Positions 8,189 to 15,677 of a DNA stretch of 39,457 bases are shown in pieces. The notes under the pieces were generated by a model that saw nothing but the letters and a program-made list of their open reading frames with translations, did no database searches and was not told the origin of the DNA. Numbering within the stretch: position 1 is the stretch's first letter; each line of letters opens with the position of its first letter. A program made the translations under genes and the position numbers. The DNA is from Saprospiraceae bacterium (GTDB taxonomy: Bacteria > Bacteroidota > Bacteroidia > Chitinophagales > Saprospiraceae), in contig JAGFIW010000242.1 of assembly GCA_024103195.1 (NCBI GenBank), positions 1-39,457 of the forward strand. Reading direction: 5' to 3'.

Positions 8189-9259
8189 TCAAAGCATCCG
8201 CTTTCTACGGAAATAGCCCAGCATGACCACACCTACGATGACCATGATCAACCAAACCAAGGCATAACCATAGCGCCATTCGAGCTCGGGCATAAACCGG
8301 AAATTCATGCCGTAAACCCCCACAATGAAGGTGAGGGGGATGAAAATGGTGGCAATAATGGTGAGGAACTTCATGACTTCGTTGGTCCGGTTGCTCAGCA
8401 GGGTCAGGTGCATTTCCCGCAATTCGATACAAATCTCCCGGTGGGATTCCAGCAATTCCAGCACCTGGACCAGATGGTCTGATATATCCGATAGGTACCT
8501 GCGTGTATTGGTGGTTATAAGGCCTGACTCTTCCCGCAGGAGCGCGGAAACGGCCTCGCGCAGGGGAATGATGGCTCTTCTCATATGAATGAGCTGCCGC
8601 TTGAGATGTTGCAGACGGGCCATGCCCGCCTGTACATGGCTGTCGGTCACTTCATCCTCGATCTCGTCCAGTTTGTGGCTCATCTCTTCCAGGATCACCA
8701 GATACCGGTCGACAACCAGGTCGATCAAGCGATACATCAGAAAGTCGGGACCTTGCTGTCGCAGGACGGAATCGGGATTTTTCAATCTTTCCCGCGCAGG
8801 ATCGAACACATCTCCTTCCTGTTCCTGGAACGTGATGAGATAATCCTTTCCGAGAATGAAGCTGACCTGCTCCATTTCGGGCTCGGAGACATCATCCGGG
8901 CATCGGATGATCATTTTCAGCGTCATGAAAAGGTGATGGTCCACCATTTCCATCTTCGGCCTCTGTTCGGTATTGACAATGTCCTCCAGGACCAATTTGT
9001 GAATACCGAAGAGCTGACCCACCTGCTGAACCATCTTCAAATCGTGCAGGCTATCCAGATTCAACCAGATGACCTGGCCCGGTTGGCGGTGATGAGCCAC
9101 CTCTTCCGGTTGCAGGATGGCGGGACAAGTCACTCCGTCCTTGTCAAAACAAAACAACGACAGCCGGGCCTCTCGTTCGGGCTGATTGCCTACATAGATC
9201 ACAGTGCCTGGTGGGAGGCCGGTCTTTCTGGATCGCTGATGTCTTTTTCTCCGGGCCAT
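8189..9259 (-). CDS. corA: CorA-type magnesium/cobalt transporter
   Basis: A 356-residue inner-membrane divalent cation channel. The long cytoplasmic N-terminal domain ends in extended helices (about 200-290). Two C-terminal membrane spans follow (about 292-316 and 333-350), with the YGMNF selectivity motif at 316-320 between them and a basic tail RRKR. The length is typical. It starts 11 bp after the gmk stop, so it is probably the third gene of a yicC-gmk-corA operon. Confidence 0.92.
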   Translation of the reverse strand: MARRKRHQRSRKTGLPPGTVIYVGNQPEREARLSLFCFDKDGVTCPAILQPEEVAHHRQPGQVIWLNLDSLHDLKMVQQVGQLFGIHKLVLEDIVNTEQRPKMEMVDHHLFMTLKMIIRCPDDVSEPEMEQVSFILGKDYLITFQEQEGDVFDPARERLKNPDSVLRQQGPDFLMYRLIDLVVDRYLVILEEMSHKLDEIEDEVTDSHVQAGMARLQHLKRQLIHMRRAIIPLREAVSALLREESGLITTNTRRYLSDISDHLVQVLELLESHREICIELREMHLTLLSNRTNEVMKFLTIIATIFIPLTFIVGVYGMNFRFMPELEWRYGYALVWLIMVIVGVVMLGYFRRKRML

Positions 9260-9270
9260 GGGGACAGGTA

Positions 9271-9852
9271 TTACCAGATGCCTTTGTCGAAAAAGAGACG
9301 GGCCAGCCCTTCCACTTCTTCGAGGGCGGCATCCAGTCGGTCATTGATCAGGGTGCGGTCAAAACGGGATTCCCAGGACATCTCCTCCCTGACCCTTTCG
9401 ATGCGGCGGGTCAGACTGGCGGCATCCTCGGTCTGGCGTTGAGTCAGGCGCCGGATGAGAATCTCCAGGGAGGGCGGCCTGACAAAGAGGGCCAGCGCCT
9501 TGGCGCCATAAAGGGCCTTGAGACGGGCAGCTCCTTTGACATCAATATCAAATACCACATTCCGGCCCTCCGCCAGCAAGCGATCCACTTCACTCCGAAG
9601 CGTGCCATAGAACTGTCCGGGATATACTTCTTCCCATTCCAGGAAAGCATCCCGTTCCATGAGTACCCGAAACCGCTCGTCGGTAATGAAGTAGTAATCC
9701 CGGCCGTTCACTTCGGATGCTCTCCTTTTCCGGTTGGTGGCCGAAATGGAGAACCGTAGGTCCGGGAAGGTGGCCAGCAAATGCCGCACGATGGTCGTCT
9801 TGCCGGAACCGGACGGAGCGGTGACGATGAGCAGCCTGCCCTGTGTCGTCAT
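9271..9852 (-). CDS. gmk: Guanylate kinase
   Basis: A 193-residue enzyme converting GMP and ATP to GDP and ADP. The P-loop is APSGSGKTT (12-20). The GMP-binding region includes SISATNRKRR and NGRDYYFI, and the lid region contains Arg-rich LTRRIERVREEM. Its start overlaps the yicC stop by four bases (ATGA), a gene pairing common in bacteria. The reading frame is complete and the length normal. Confidence 0.95.
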   Translation of the reverse strand: MTTQGRLLIVTAPSGSGKTTIVRHLLATFPDLRFSISATNRKRRASEVNGRDYYFITDERFRVLMERDAFLEWEEVYPGQFYGTLRSEVDRLLAEGRNVVFDIDVKGAARLKALYGAKALALFVRPPSLEILIRRLTQRQTEDAASLTRRIERVREEMSWESRFDRTLINDRLDAALEEVEGLARLFFDKGIW

Positions 9853-10727
9853 AGGATATTGGCCAGTTGTTCCTTCACCTTTTCGAGCTCGTTTTTCATG
9901 AGCACTACGATCTGCTGAATCCCCGAATCATAGGCTTTGGCCCCCAGGGTATTGATTTCCCTTCCGATCTCCTGGGTGATAAAGTTCAGTTTTCGGCCTT
10001 TGTCCTTCCCATCCGCCGCCATTTCATCCAGGAAATAACGGCAGTGCTGAGCCAGCCTGACCTTTTCTTCAGTGATATCCATCTTCTCCAGATAAAAAAG
10101 GATCTCCTGCTCAAACCTGTTTTCGTCCACCTGTTCGTTTTCCAGGAACTCGGCAAGGTTTTGCCGGATGCGGTGGCGTGTACGGTGGATCCTGTCATTC
10201 TCCAGCGGGGTAACCTCTTCAATAAGGGCCAGAATGTTGTCAAGCCGGGTGGACAGGTCCCGGGCCAGGGCCTGCCCTTCATCGCTCCGAAACCGGTTGA
10301 ACTGGTACAAGGCCTCTTCCAGGGCTTCGACCGTCAATTGCCATTCCTCTTCGCTGAGTTGGACATCTGCCAAAGTGACCACCTGGGGAATACGGAGGAT
10401 CTGCATGACCGTGTCACCCGGAGCCAAACCCAGCTCTCCGGCCAATGCGAGGATTTCGCGTGCATATCTCCGGAACAGCACGGCATCTATGGCGGGTGCC
10501 TCTACGGCATGGTCGGAACCCGAAAGCTGGATGGTCACATCCGCCTTTCCTCTTTCAATCCCCGCCGCCAACATCTGGCGCAAATCCATTTCGCGTTCGC
10601 GGTAAGCATTGGGATATTTAAGGCGGAGATCGAGAAACTTACTGTTGACGGAACGGACCTCGACTTCCACCCTCAGGATGCCGGAAGATGCACTGCCCCG
10701 CCCGTAGGCGGTCATGGAATGCAGCAT
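9849..10727 (-). CDS. yicC: YicC-family endoribonuclease
   Basis: A 292-residue protein of the YicC/YloC family, which in E. coli acts as an endoribonuclease on RNA. The start MLHSMTAYGRG matches the conserved family N-terminus, and the C-terminal KGRKLNFITQEIGREINTLG is the hallmark of the family. The frame is open further upstream to 10844, but that would span the promoter-like TATCTTTG at 10746-10753, so ATG 10727 is preferred; ATG 10715 is also possible. It leads the yicC-gmk-corA operon. Confidence 0.92.
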   Translation of the reverse strand: MLHSMTAYGRGSASSGILRVEVEVRSVNSKFLDLRLKYPNAYREREMDLRQMLAAGIERGKADVTIQLSGSDHAVEAPAIDAVLFRRYAREILALAGELGLAPGDTVMQILRIPQVVTLADVQLSEEEWQLTVEALEEALYQFNRFRSDEGQALARDLSTRLDNILALIEEVTPLENDRIHRTRHRIRQNLAEFLENEQVDENRFEQEILFYLEKMDITEEKVRLAQHCRYFLDEMAADGKDKGRKLNFITQEIGREINTLGAKAYDSGIQQIVVLMKNELEKVKEQLANIL

Positions 10728-10745
10728 TTTTCGAGAGTTAGGCCG

Positions 10746-10753
10746 CAAAGATA
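10746..10753 (-). promoter_or_regulatory. -7 element for yicC-gmk-corA
   Basis: TATCTTTG on the minus strand is an exact match to the Bacteroidota TAnnTTTG consensus and lies 18 bases before ATG 10727. A well-spaced -33 TTG is not visible. Confidence 0.55.
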
Positions 10754-10810
10754 GCCAATCACATCTGCTTGAATTACAGGCATTGAGCCCATGTTTTTTT
10801 CGACAAACCC

Positions 10811-10841
10811 TTTCGGGAAAGGAAATTATTCCCCATCTTTG
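10811..10841 (+). promoter_or_regulatory. Promoter candidate for the HU operon
   Basis: CATCTTTG (10834-10841) differs from TAnnTTTG at the first base, and TTTC (10811-10814) sits 19 bp upstream at the -33 position. The implied 5' leader is about 55 nt. It is divergent from the yicC promoter in the same gap. Confidence 0.4.
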
Positions 10842-10902
10842 CATCCGCTTTGGACCGAAAGGCGGACGAAGTGGTTATAACTAATTCTAAACCAGCGCTA
10901 TA

Positions 10903-11214
10903 ATGAGGAAAGCTGATTTGGTCAACGCCATTGCCGACAAGACCGGCGTTCCGAAGGTCGACGTTCTCGTCGCTTTAGAGACCTTCTTCAAGGAAGTCAA
11001 AGCCTCTCTCGCAGAAGGAGAGAATGTGTATATCAGGGGTTTCGGCTCCTTTGTCATTAAAAAACGGGCGAAAAAGATCGGCCGTCATATCAAGAAGAAC
11101 ATGGCTATTGAAATTCCGGAACATTATATTCCGTCGTTCAAGCCGGCCAAAGTATTCGTGGACCAGGTTCGGGACAACGTCACCGAGATGCCCGAAGAAG
11201 AGGACGAGGATTGA
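10903..11214 (+). CDS. HU-family nucleoid DNA-binding protein
   Basis: A 103-residue histone-like protein that binds and bends DNA as a dimer. The N-terminal MRKADLVNAIADKTG and the arm-base GFGSFVIKKR are typical. The arm (about 55-70) carries IGRHIKKNMAIEIPEHYIPSF, in which RNP is replaced, as seen in the HU-like proteins of this phylum. The C-terminus ends in an acidic tail (EMPEEEDED) that ordinary HU lacks. The stop TGA shares one base with the next gene's ATG (TGATG), implying co-translation. Confidence 0.92.
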   Translation: MRKADLVNAIADKTGVPKVDVLVALETFFKEVKASLAEGENVYIRGFGSFVIKKRAKKIGRHIKKNMAIEIPEHYIPSFKPAKVFVDQVRDNVTEMPEEEDED

Positions 11215-12002
11215 TGCGCCGACCCCAGTGGATAGCATCCGGTGTGGCTTTCGCCTTCACACTGGTCCTCTATTTCGGTTTTTCGACAAAACCCTCTTCC
11301 TTTCGGGAAGTAGAAGCATCCAGGCGTCTGGTCATGACGGCTACCGATGCCCAGTCCCTGATCCTGGAAGCCCGTAACCTCCTTGACCCGGAATCGACCC
11401 GGTTGATCATGGCCCTGGAACAGGCATTGGCCGAAAACCCGGATCATCCGGAAACGCTCCGCCAACTCTCCTCGGCCTGGTTTGCAGCGGGTCATGAAGC
11501 CATTGCCGGACACTATGCCCGGCTTGTGGCCGAATCGGAGGGAACAGCAGAGGCGTGGGCCATCGCGGGCACTACTTATCTCATGGGGCTACAGCGCTCG
11601 AAGGAGGAAAAAGTGCGCCGGTTTTGCCGGGACAATGCGCTTGAAGCCCTGGAGCGAGCCATTTCTCTGGAACCGGAGGTCGTCAGACATCGCCTCAACC
11701 TCGCCCTGGTGCATACGGAAATGCCCTCCGGGGACAATCCGATGCAAGGGGTCCTGATGCTGGTTGACCTGAACAAAAAACACCCGGAGGACGCCGGAGT
11801 TTTGTTCCATCTCGGCCGGCTGGCCCTCCAGACGGGTCAGACGGCAAAGGCTGTCGAACGGCTTAAGGAGGCTTCATCCCTGAGACCCGAACATCCGGAC
11901 ACCTGGGCATTGCTGGCTGCCGCCCTCGAACAAGCCGGAGACCAGACTGGGGCGGCTGAAGCCCTCCAACGGTATGAAACACTGATTAAAGAACCAAAAT
12001 AA
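11214..12002 (+). CDS. Membrane-anchored TPR protein
   Basis: A 262-residue protein with one N-terminal membrane span or uncleaved signal (about 7-24) followed by tetratricopeptide-like helical repeats to the end. Recognisable repeat cores include NPDHPETLRQLSSAWFAAGH and PEHPDTWALLAAALEQAGD. TPR domains bind other proteins; the partner is unknown. It is wedged between HU and bL38/RNase G, an arrangement I associate with Bacteroidota, so a link to ribosome or RNA metabolism is possible but unproven. ATG 11214 is preferred over TTG 11211. Confidence 0.8.
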   Translation: MRRPQWIASGVAFAFTLVLYFGFSTKPSSFREVEASRRLVMTATDAQSLILEARNLLDPESTRLIMALEQALAENPDHPETLRQLSSAWFAAGHEAIAGHYARLVAESEGTAEAWAIAGTTYLMGLQRSKEEKVRRFCRDNALEALERAISLEPEVVRHRLNLALVHTEMPSGDNPMQGVLMLVDLNKKHPEDAGVLFHLGRLALQTGQTAKAVERLKEASSLRPEHPDTWALLAAALEQAGDQTGAAEALQRYETLIKEPK

Positions 12003-12013
12003 ACTCTGTAAGA

Positions 12014-12106
12014 ATGCCTTGCGGAAAGAAAAGAAAACGGCATAAGATTGCCACCCACAAGCGGAAGAAACGGCTTCGCAAGAACCGTCACAAGAAGAAG
12101 AAATAA
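12014..12106 (+). CDS. Small ribosomal protein bL38 (30 aa)
   Basis: A 30-residue, extremely basic protein beginning MPCGKKRKRHKIATHKRK and ending KNRHKKKK. It matches the tiny Bacteroidota-specific large-subunit protein named bL38 from the Flavobacterium johnsoniae ribosome structure, which belongs to the AURKAIP1/COX24 C-terminal type. Family members I recall begin MPSGKKRKRHK; here Ser3 is Cys. It is 11 bp downstream of the TPR gene and upstream of RNase G, so it fits an RNA/ribosome operon. It is easily missed because of its size. Confidence 0.85.
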   Translation: MPCGKKRKRHKIATHKRKKRLRKNRHKKKK

Positions 12107-12248
12107 GAACCCTCACCCCGGAGCCCTGCCTGCGCCTCGTGCCTCATGCAATTATCCGGACCGGGTTCACATTCTTTGGTTGTTCTGCCCTCGCTTTTCG
12201 GTCAGTGGAAGGTTGAAAAACATTGTACCACTGCGAAGAATGTGTCAA

Positions 12249-12263
12249 CGGCCACCATGGCCG
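12249..12263. other. Short perfect stem-loop
   Basis: CGGCCA-CCA-TGGCCG forms a 6-bp GC-rich stem with a 3-base loop in the gap after bL38. No T-run follows on either strand, so it is not a typical intrinsic terminator. Confidence 0.35.
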
Positions 12264-12282
12264 CAAATGTGCCAATCCTCCG

Positions 12283-12521
12283 TCAGGATGGGTTTAATTG
12301 AGTGACCACCTGCCGGAAATCCCGTGTGATTTCGAGCCATTCCCCCGTTGTCCCGCTCGAACAGGCACACCAGGCCAAAGGCACCGACATACTGATTCCC
12401 AAGGCCGACGGTCATCTGTCGGAGGGGAATCCGGAAAAGCCCTGAACGGCATAAGCAGAACACCCTTGTCTCGCCAACCGTCCGCGTGATGCATTGCAAT
12501 GACGCACCTGTCCCGGCGCAC
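12283..12521 (-). pseudogene. Possible decayed gene fragment in the bL38-rng gap
   Basis: The 438-bp gap 12107-12544 holds no intact gene. On the minus strand, protein-like readings occur in three successive frames: DRCVIAMHHADGWRDKGVLL (upper part), then VGLGNQYVGAFGLVCLFERD, then EWLEITRDFRQVVTQLNPS ending at a TGA at 12283-12285. The last two join if one base is removed from the G5 run at 12342-12346. The repeating pattern loosely resembles FG-GAP-like surface-protein repeats. Codon third positions look coding-like in the lower half. This is an inference; the rest of the gap shows nothing I can assign. Confidence 0.33.
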
Positions 12522-12544
12522 AGGCGCTCGAGCCTTGTTATGCC

Positions 12545-14095
12545 ATGGCGGAAAAAGAACTCATCATCAACTCCACGCCCACCATCGTCGAGATCGCCAT
12601 TCTCGAAGACGGCCGGCTGATGGAGCTGCACCATCAGAAAACCAACGAAAATTTCACGGTAGGTGACATTTTCCTCGGACAGGTGCGCAAACTCACTCCC
12701 GGTCTCAACGCCGCTTTCGTGGATATCGGCCATCAGAAGGAAGCCTTCCTCCACTATACGGATCTGGGGCCCAAATTGCGCTCCCTGCGCAAGTACACCG
12801 AACAATCCATCAGCGGAGCCCAATCCCAGCCCATGCTGGAGCATTTTGAATACGAGCCCGAGATCGTCAAGACCGGAAAAGTGGATCAGGTTCTGGGCAA
12901 GCGGGATGAATTGCTCGTCCAAATCCTGAAGGAGCCTATCTCGACCAAGGGCCCGCGCCTTAGTTGCGAAATCACCATTCCCGGGCGTTATATGGTCCTC
13001 ACGCCATTTGCCGATACTATCGCGGTCTCCAAAAAGGTCGGCACCCAGGAAGAAAAAAGACGCCTGGCCAATTTGGTGGAAAGCATCCGGCCCAAACATT
13101 TCGGCGTGATCGTCCGCACGGCGGCTGAAGGCAAAAAGGTGGCCGACCTCCATGAGGAAATGACTTCCCTGATCACCAAGTGGAAGGAAATCCACAAACA
13201 ACTCCACAAGGCCAAGGCCCCGGTCAAATTGCTGAGTGAACTCGACAAGACCTCCAGCATCCTTCGGGACCTGCTCAACGGGTCCTTTCAGCGGATCGCC
13301 ACCAACGACCGGGAGATGTACCAGCACATCCGAGGATATCTGGAGTCCATTTCACCCGAGCAGGTCAAGATTCTCCATGCATACAAAGGCAACCGACCCA
13401 TTTTTGAACACTTCGGGGTCAGCCGCCAGATCAAGGCCTCCTTCGGCAAAACTTATACCCTCCCTAGTGGTGCCTACCTCGTCATCGAACATACGGAGGC
13501 CATGCACGTCATCGATGTCAACTCCGGGCCCAAAGTGGGCGCCAGCAACAGCGATGTCAGCATCCTCAGCGTCAATCAGGAGGCCGCCAAGGAGATTGCC
13601 CGCCAGTTGAGACTCCGGGATATCGGAGGCATCATCCTCATAGACTTCATCGACATGAAAAGCCCCGATCACCGCAAGGCGCTTTTCCAGTCCATGCAGG
13701 AATACATGAGTACGGACAGGGCCCAGCATACCATCCTGCCCCTGAGCAAATTCGGTCTGATGCAAATCACCCGGCAAAGAGTCCGCCAGGAGATGACCAT
13801 CGACACGACGGAGGTCTGTCCGCTCTGCAACGGAGCCGGCTCCGTCAACGCCACCGTCCTTGTCATCGAAGACATCGAAAGGGATCTCTCTTTCATCATG
13901 CAGAACAGGCCCAATACTAAGATATCCTTGCACACCCATCCATTCGTGGAGGCCTATCTCAAGAAGGGGTGGCGCAAGACCCAGCGGCGTTGGTACATGA
14001 AATACTACAAATGGGTGCGGGTTTACGGAAACAGTGAATTCCCGCTGACCAAGTACGTCTTCTTTGACGAAAACGAAGACGAGATCAGGCTGTAA
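12545..14095 (+). CDS. rng: Ribonuclease E/G family endoribonuclease
   Basis: A 516-residue RNase G-type enzyme for rRNA maturation and mRNA decay. The S1-like RNA-binding domain (about 38-135) starts with GDIFLGQVRKLTPGLNAAFVDIG. The catalytic Mg2+ acids are D324 (HVIDVNSG) and D367 (ILIDFIDM), and the zinc-link Cys pair is C425/C428 (CPLCNGAG). It lacks the long RNase E scaffold tail. A long open frame on the opposite strand is a shadow. It probably belongs with HU, TPR and bL38, although the 438-bp gap leaves room for its own promoter. Confidence 0.94.
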   Translation: MAEKELIINSTPTIVEIAILEDGRLMELHHQKTNENFTVGDIFLGQVRKLTPGLNAAFVDIGHQKEAFLHYTDLGPKLRSLRKYTEQSISGAQSQPMLEHFEYEPEIVKTGKVDQVLGKRDELLVQILKEPISTKGPRLSCEITIPGRYMVLTPFADTIAVSKKVGTQEEKRRLANLVESIRPKHFGVIVRTAAEGKKVADLHEEMTSLITKWKEIHKQLHKAKAPVKLLSELDKTSSILRDLLNGSFQRIATNDREMYQHIRGYLESISPEQVKILHAYKGNRPIFEHFGVSRQIKASFGKTYTLPSGAYLVIEHTEAMHVIDVNSGPKVGASNSDVSILSVNQEAAKEIARQLRLRDIGGIILIDFIDMKSPDHRKALFQSMQEYMSTDRAQHTILPLSKFGLMQITRQRVRQEMTIDTTEVCPLCNGAGSVNATVLVIEDIERDLSFIMQNRPNTKISLHTHPFVEAYLKKGWRKTQRRWYMKYYKWVRVYGNSEFPLTKYVFFDENEDEIRL

Positions 14096-14117
14096 TCCGG
14101 CAGGCGTATCTTGCAGC

Positions 14118-15587
14118 ATGTCCATACGACAGCTGGTGGGGGAGACGGCAGTTTACGGCTTGTCGAGCATCCTCGGGAGATTCGTCAATTTCCTGTTGGT
14201 CCCTCTCTATACCTGGTTGCTTGTCGACCGGGAATTTGGCGACATCGCTTTTTTCTACGCCGGAATGGGCTTTCTGAAGGTGATTTTCACCCTCCAGCTC
14301 GACACGGCCTTTTTTCGGTTCGGAGCCGATCCTGCTCAGCGGGATGACGCTTATCGCAGCATCCTCCGACCTGCCGTCATTTATATTGCCTTACTCGGCG
14401 TTTTGATGTTTGTCGCCGCCCCCGTACTGGCTACGTGGACCGGATATGCGGGATATACGGCCGATTTTCGATTGGTAGCCATCCTGCTTGCGCTGGATGC
14501 CTTCAGTGAATTTCCCCTGGCCCGACTCCGGCTCGAACAGCGGCCCGCCCGTTTTGCCGCCATTCGCCTTACCGGGATCGCCATCAACATCGCCGCCAAT
14601 GTCCTTCTGCTTTGGATATTGCCTTCCTTCTTTACACGCGAAGAATCTCCCTGGCTGTACCCCTCAAGCCGTCTCACCCTGGTGCTGTGGGCCAACCTGG
14701 CCGCCTCCGCAGTCGTGTTCCTTTGGGTATCTCCGCATTTGGCGCCCTGGAAGAGGCCTGGATCAATGCCTTGGAAGCCGGTACTCCGGTATGCCGCCCC
14801 TCTTGTGGTGGTGTCCCTGGCAGGTGTGGTCAATGAAATGCTCGACCGGCAATTGCTGCGATATCTGCTCCCCGGCGACGATGAACATGTCCGGGCGCAG
14901 ATCGGGATCTACTCGGCCACCTATCGCCTGGCCATGGTTATCGCCCTCTTCACCCAGGCGTTTCGCTATGCGGCCGAACCCTTCTTCTTCCGCCAGGCAC
15001 TCCGGCAGGACGCTCCCGGCACCTATGCCCGGGTCACGCGATATTATACGCTGGCCGCTTCCGCTGGTCTGTTGGTGGTCCTTTTGTTCCAGGACGTGAT
15101 CAAATATTTTATCGGACGAGAAGGCAGCACCTACCACGAAGGACTACCCATCCTGCCCATCCTCCTCCTGGCCAATGTTTTCCTGGGATTGTACTACAAT
15201 TTTTCTGTGTGGTACAAGGTCTCCGACCGTACCCGGGCCGGCGCGTGGATTGCCCTCGCTGGTGCCGCCACCACCATTCTCCTCAACACCCTGCTCATTC
15301 CTGCCTGGGGATATGTCGCCTCTGCCTGGGCCACGCTGATTTGCTATGCACTTATGTGCCTGTTGTCCCTTTATTGGGGCCATCGACTGTATCCGGTCCC
15401 TTATCAATTTCTTGTCATGGGATTGTATTTGGGTTCGGCCGGATTGCTGGCCTGGGGACACGGGGTGGTGACCAATTCCTGGGAATTGGCTCCCCGGTTG
15501 ATCCTGGCCTCGGTACTGGCTCTGGCATATGCCGGGTTTTGGGGCTGGCGGGAATACAGAACGGCCAAGTGGTCCGCACCGGTGTGA
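14118..15587 (+). CDS. Polysaccharide/lipid flippase of the MOP superfamily
   Basis: A 489-residue integral membrane protein with about 12-14 hydrophobic spans, matching the oligosaccharide flippase/polysaccharide biosynthesis family that moves lipid-linked sugars across the inner membrane. The N-terminal segment LVGETAVYGLSSILGRFVNF is typical. ATG 14118 is preferred because it begins the conserved N-terminus; the frame is open 18 codons further but overlaps rng. No glycosyltransferase genes are adjacent, so the substrate is unknown. TATCTTG (14107-14113), a partial -7 element, ends four bases before the start codon. Confidence 0.86.
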   Translation: MSIRQLVGETAVYGLSSILGRFVNFLLVPLYTWLLVDREFGDIAFFYAGMGFLKVIFTLQLDTAFFRFGADPAQRDDAYRSILRPAVIYIALLGVLMFVAAPVLATWTGYAGYTADFRLVAILLALDAFSEFPLARLRLEQRPARFAAIRLTGIAINIAANVLLLWILPSFFTREESPWLYPSSRLTLVLWANLAASAVVFLWVSPHLAPWKRPGSMPWKPVLRYAAPLVVVSLAGVVNEMLDRQLLRYLLPGDDEHVRAQIGIYSATYRLAMVIALFTQAFRYAAEPFFFRQALRQDAPGTYARVTRYYTLAASAGLLVVLLFQDVIKYFIGREGSTYHEGLPILPILLLANVFLGLYYNFSVWYKVSDRTRAGAWIALAGAATTILLNTLLIPAWGYVASAWATLICYALMCLLSLYWGHRLYPVPYQFLVMGLYLGSAGLLAWGHGVVTNSWELAPRLILASVLALAYAGFWGWREYRTAKWSAPV

Positions 15588-15615
15588 TCCTGCATATCTG
15601 CCTGGCATTCATCCC

Positions 15616-15648
15616 TTGAAGGTATCCTTCGCCAATCTTTCTATCTTG
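15616..15648 (+). promoter_or_regulatory. Weak promoter candidate for the beta-CASP gene
   Basis: TTG (15616-15618), a 23-bp spacer, then TATCTTG (15642-15648), one base short of TAnnTTTG, 29 bases before ATG 15678. Confidence 0.28.
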
Positions 15649-15677
15649 TCCGGGCAAAGAACTAACAAGGCCTTCCC

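Noticed and set aside
8585..9442. 285-codon plus-strand open frame over corA and gmk
   Set aside because: Antisense to two well-supported genes; no domain or start context of its own.
10728..10844. N-terminal extension of YicC
   Set aside because: It lies upstream of the conserved MLHSMTAYGRG start and covers a TATCTTTG promoter element.
12245..13327. 360-codon minus-strand open frame over the start of RNase G
   Set aside because: Mostly an antisense shadow of a highly conserved gene. Only the part outside the gene, 12283-12521, was kept as a possible decayed fragment.
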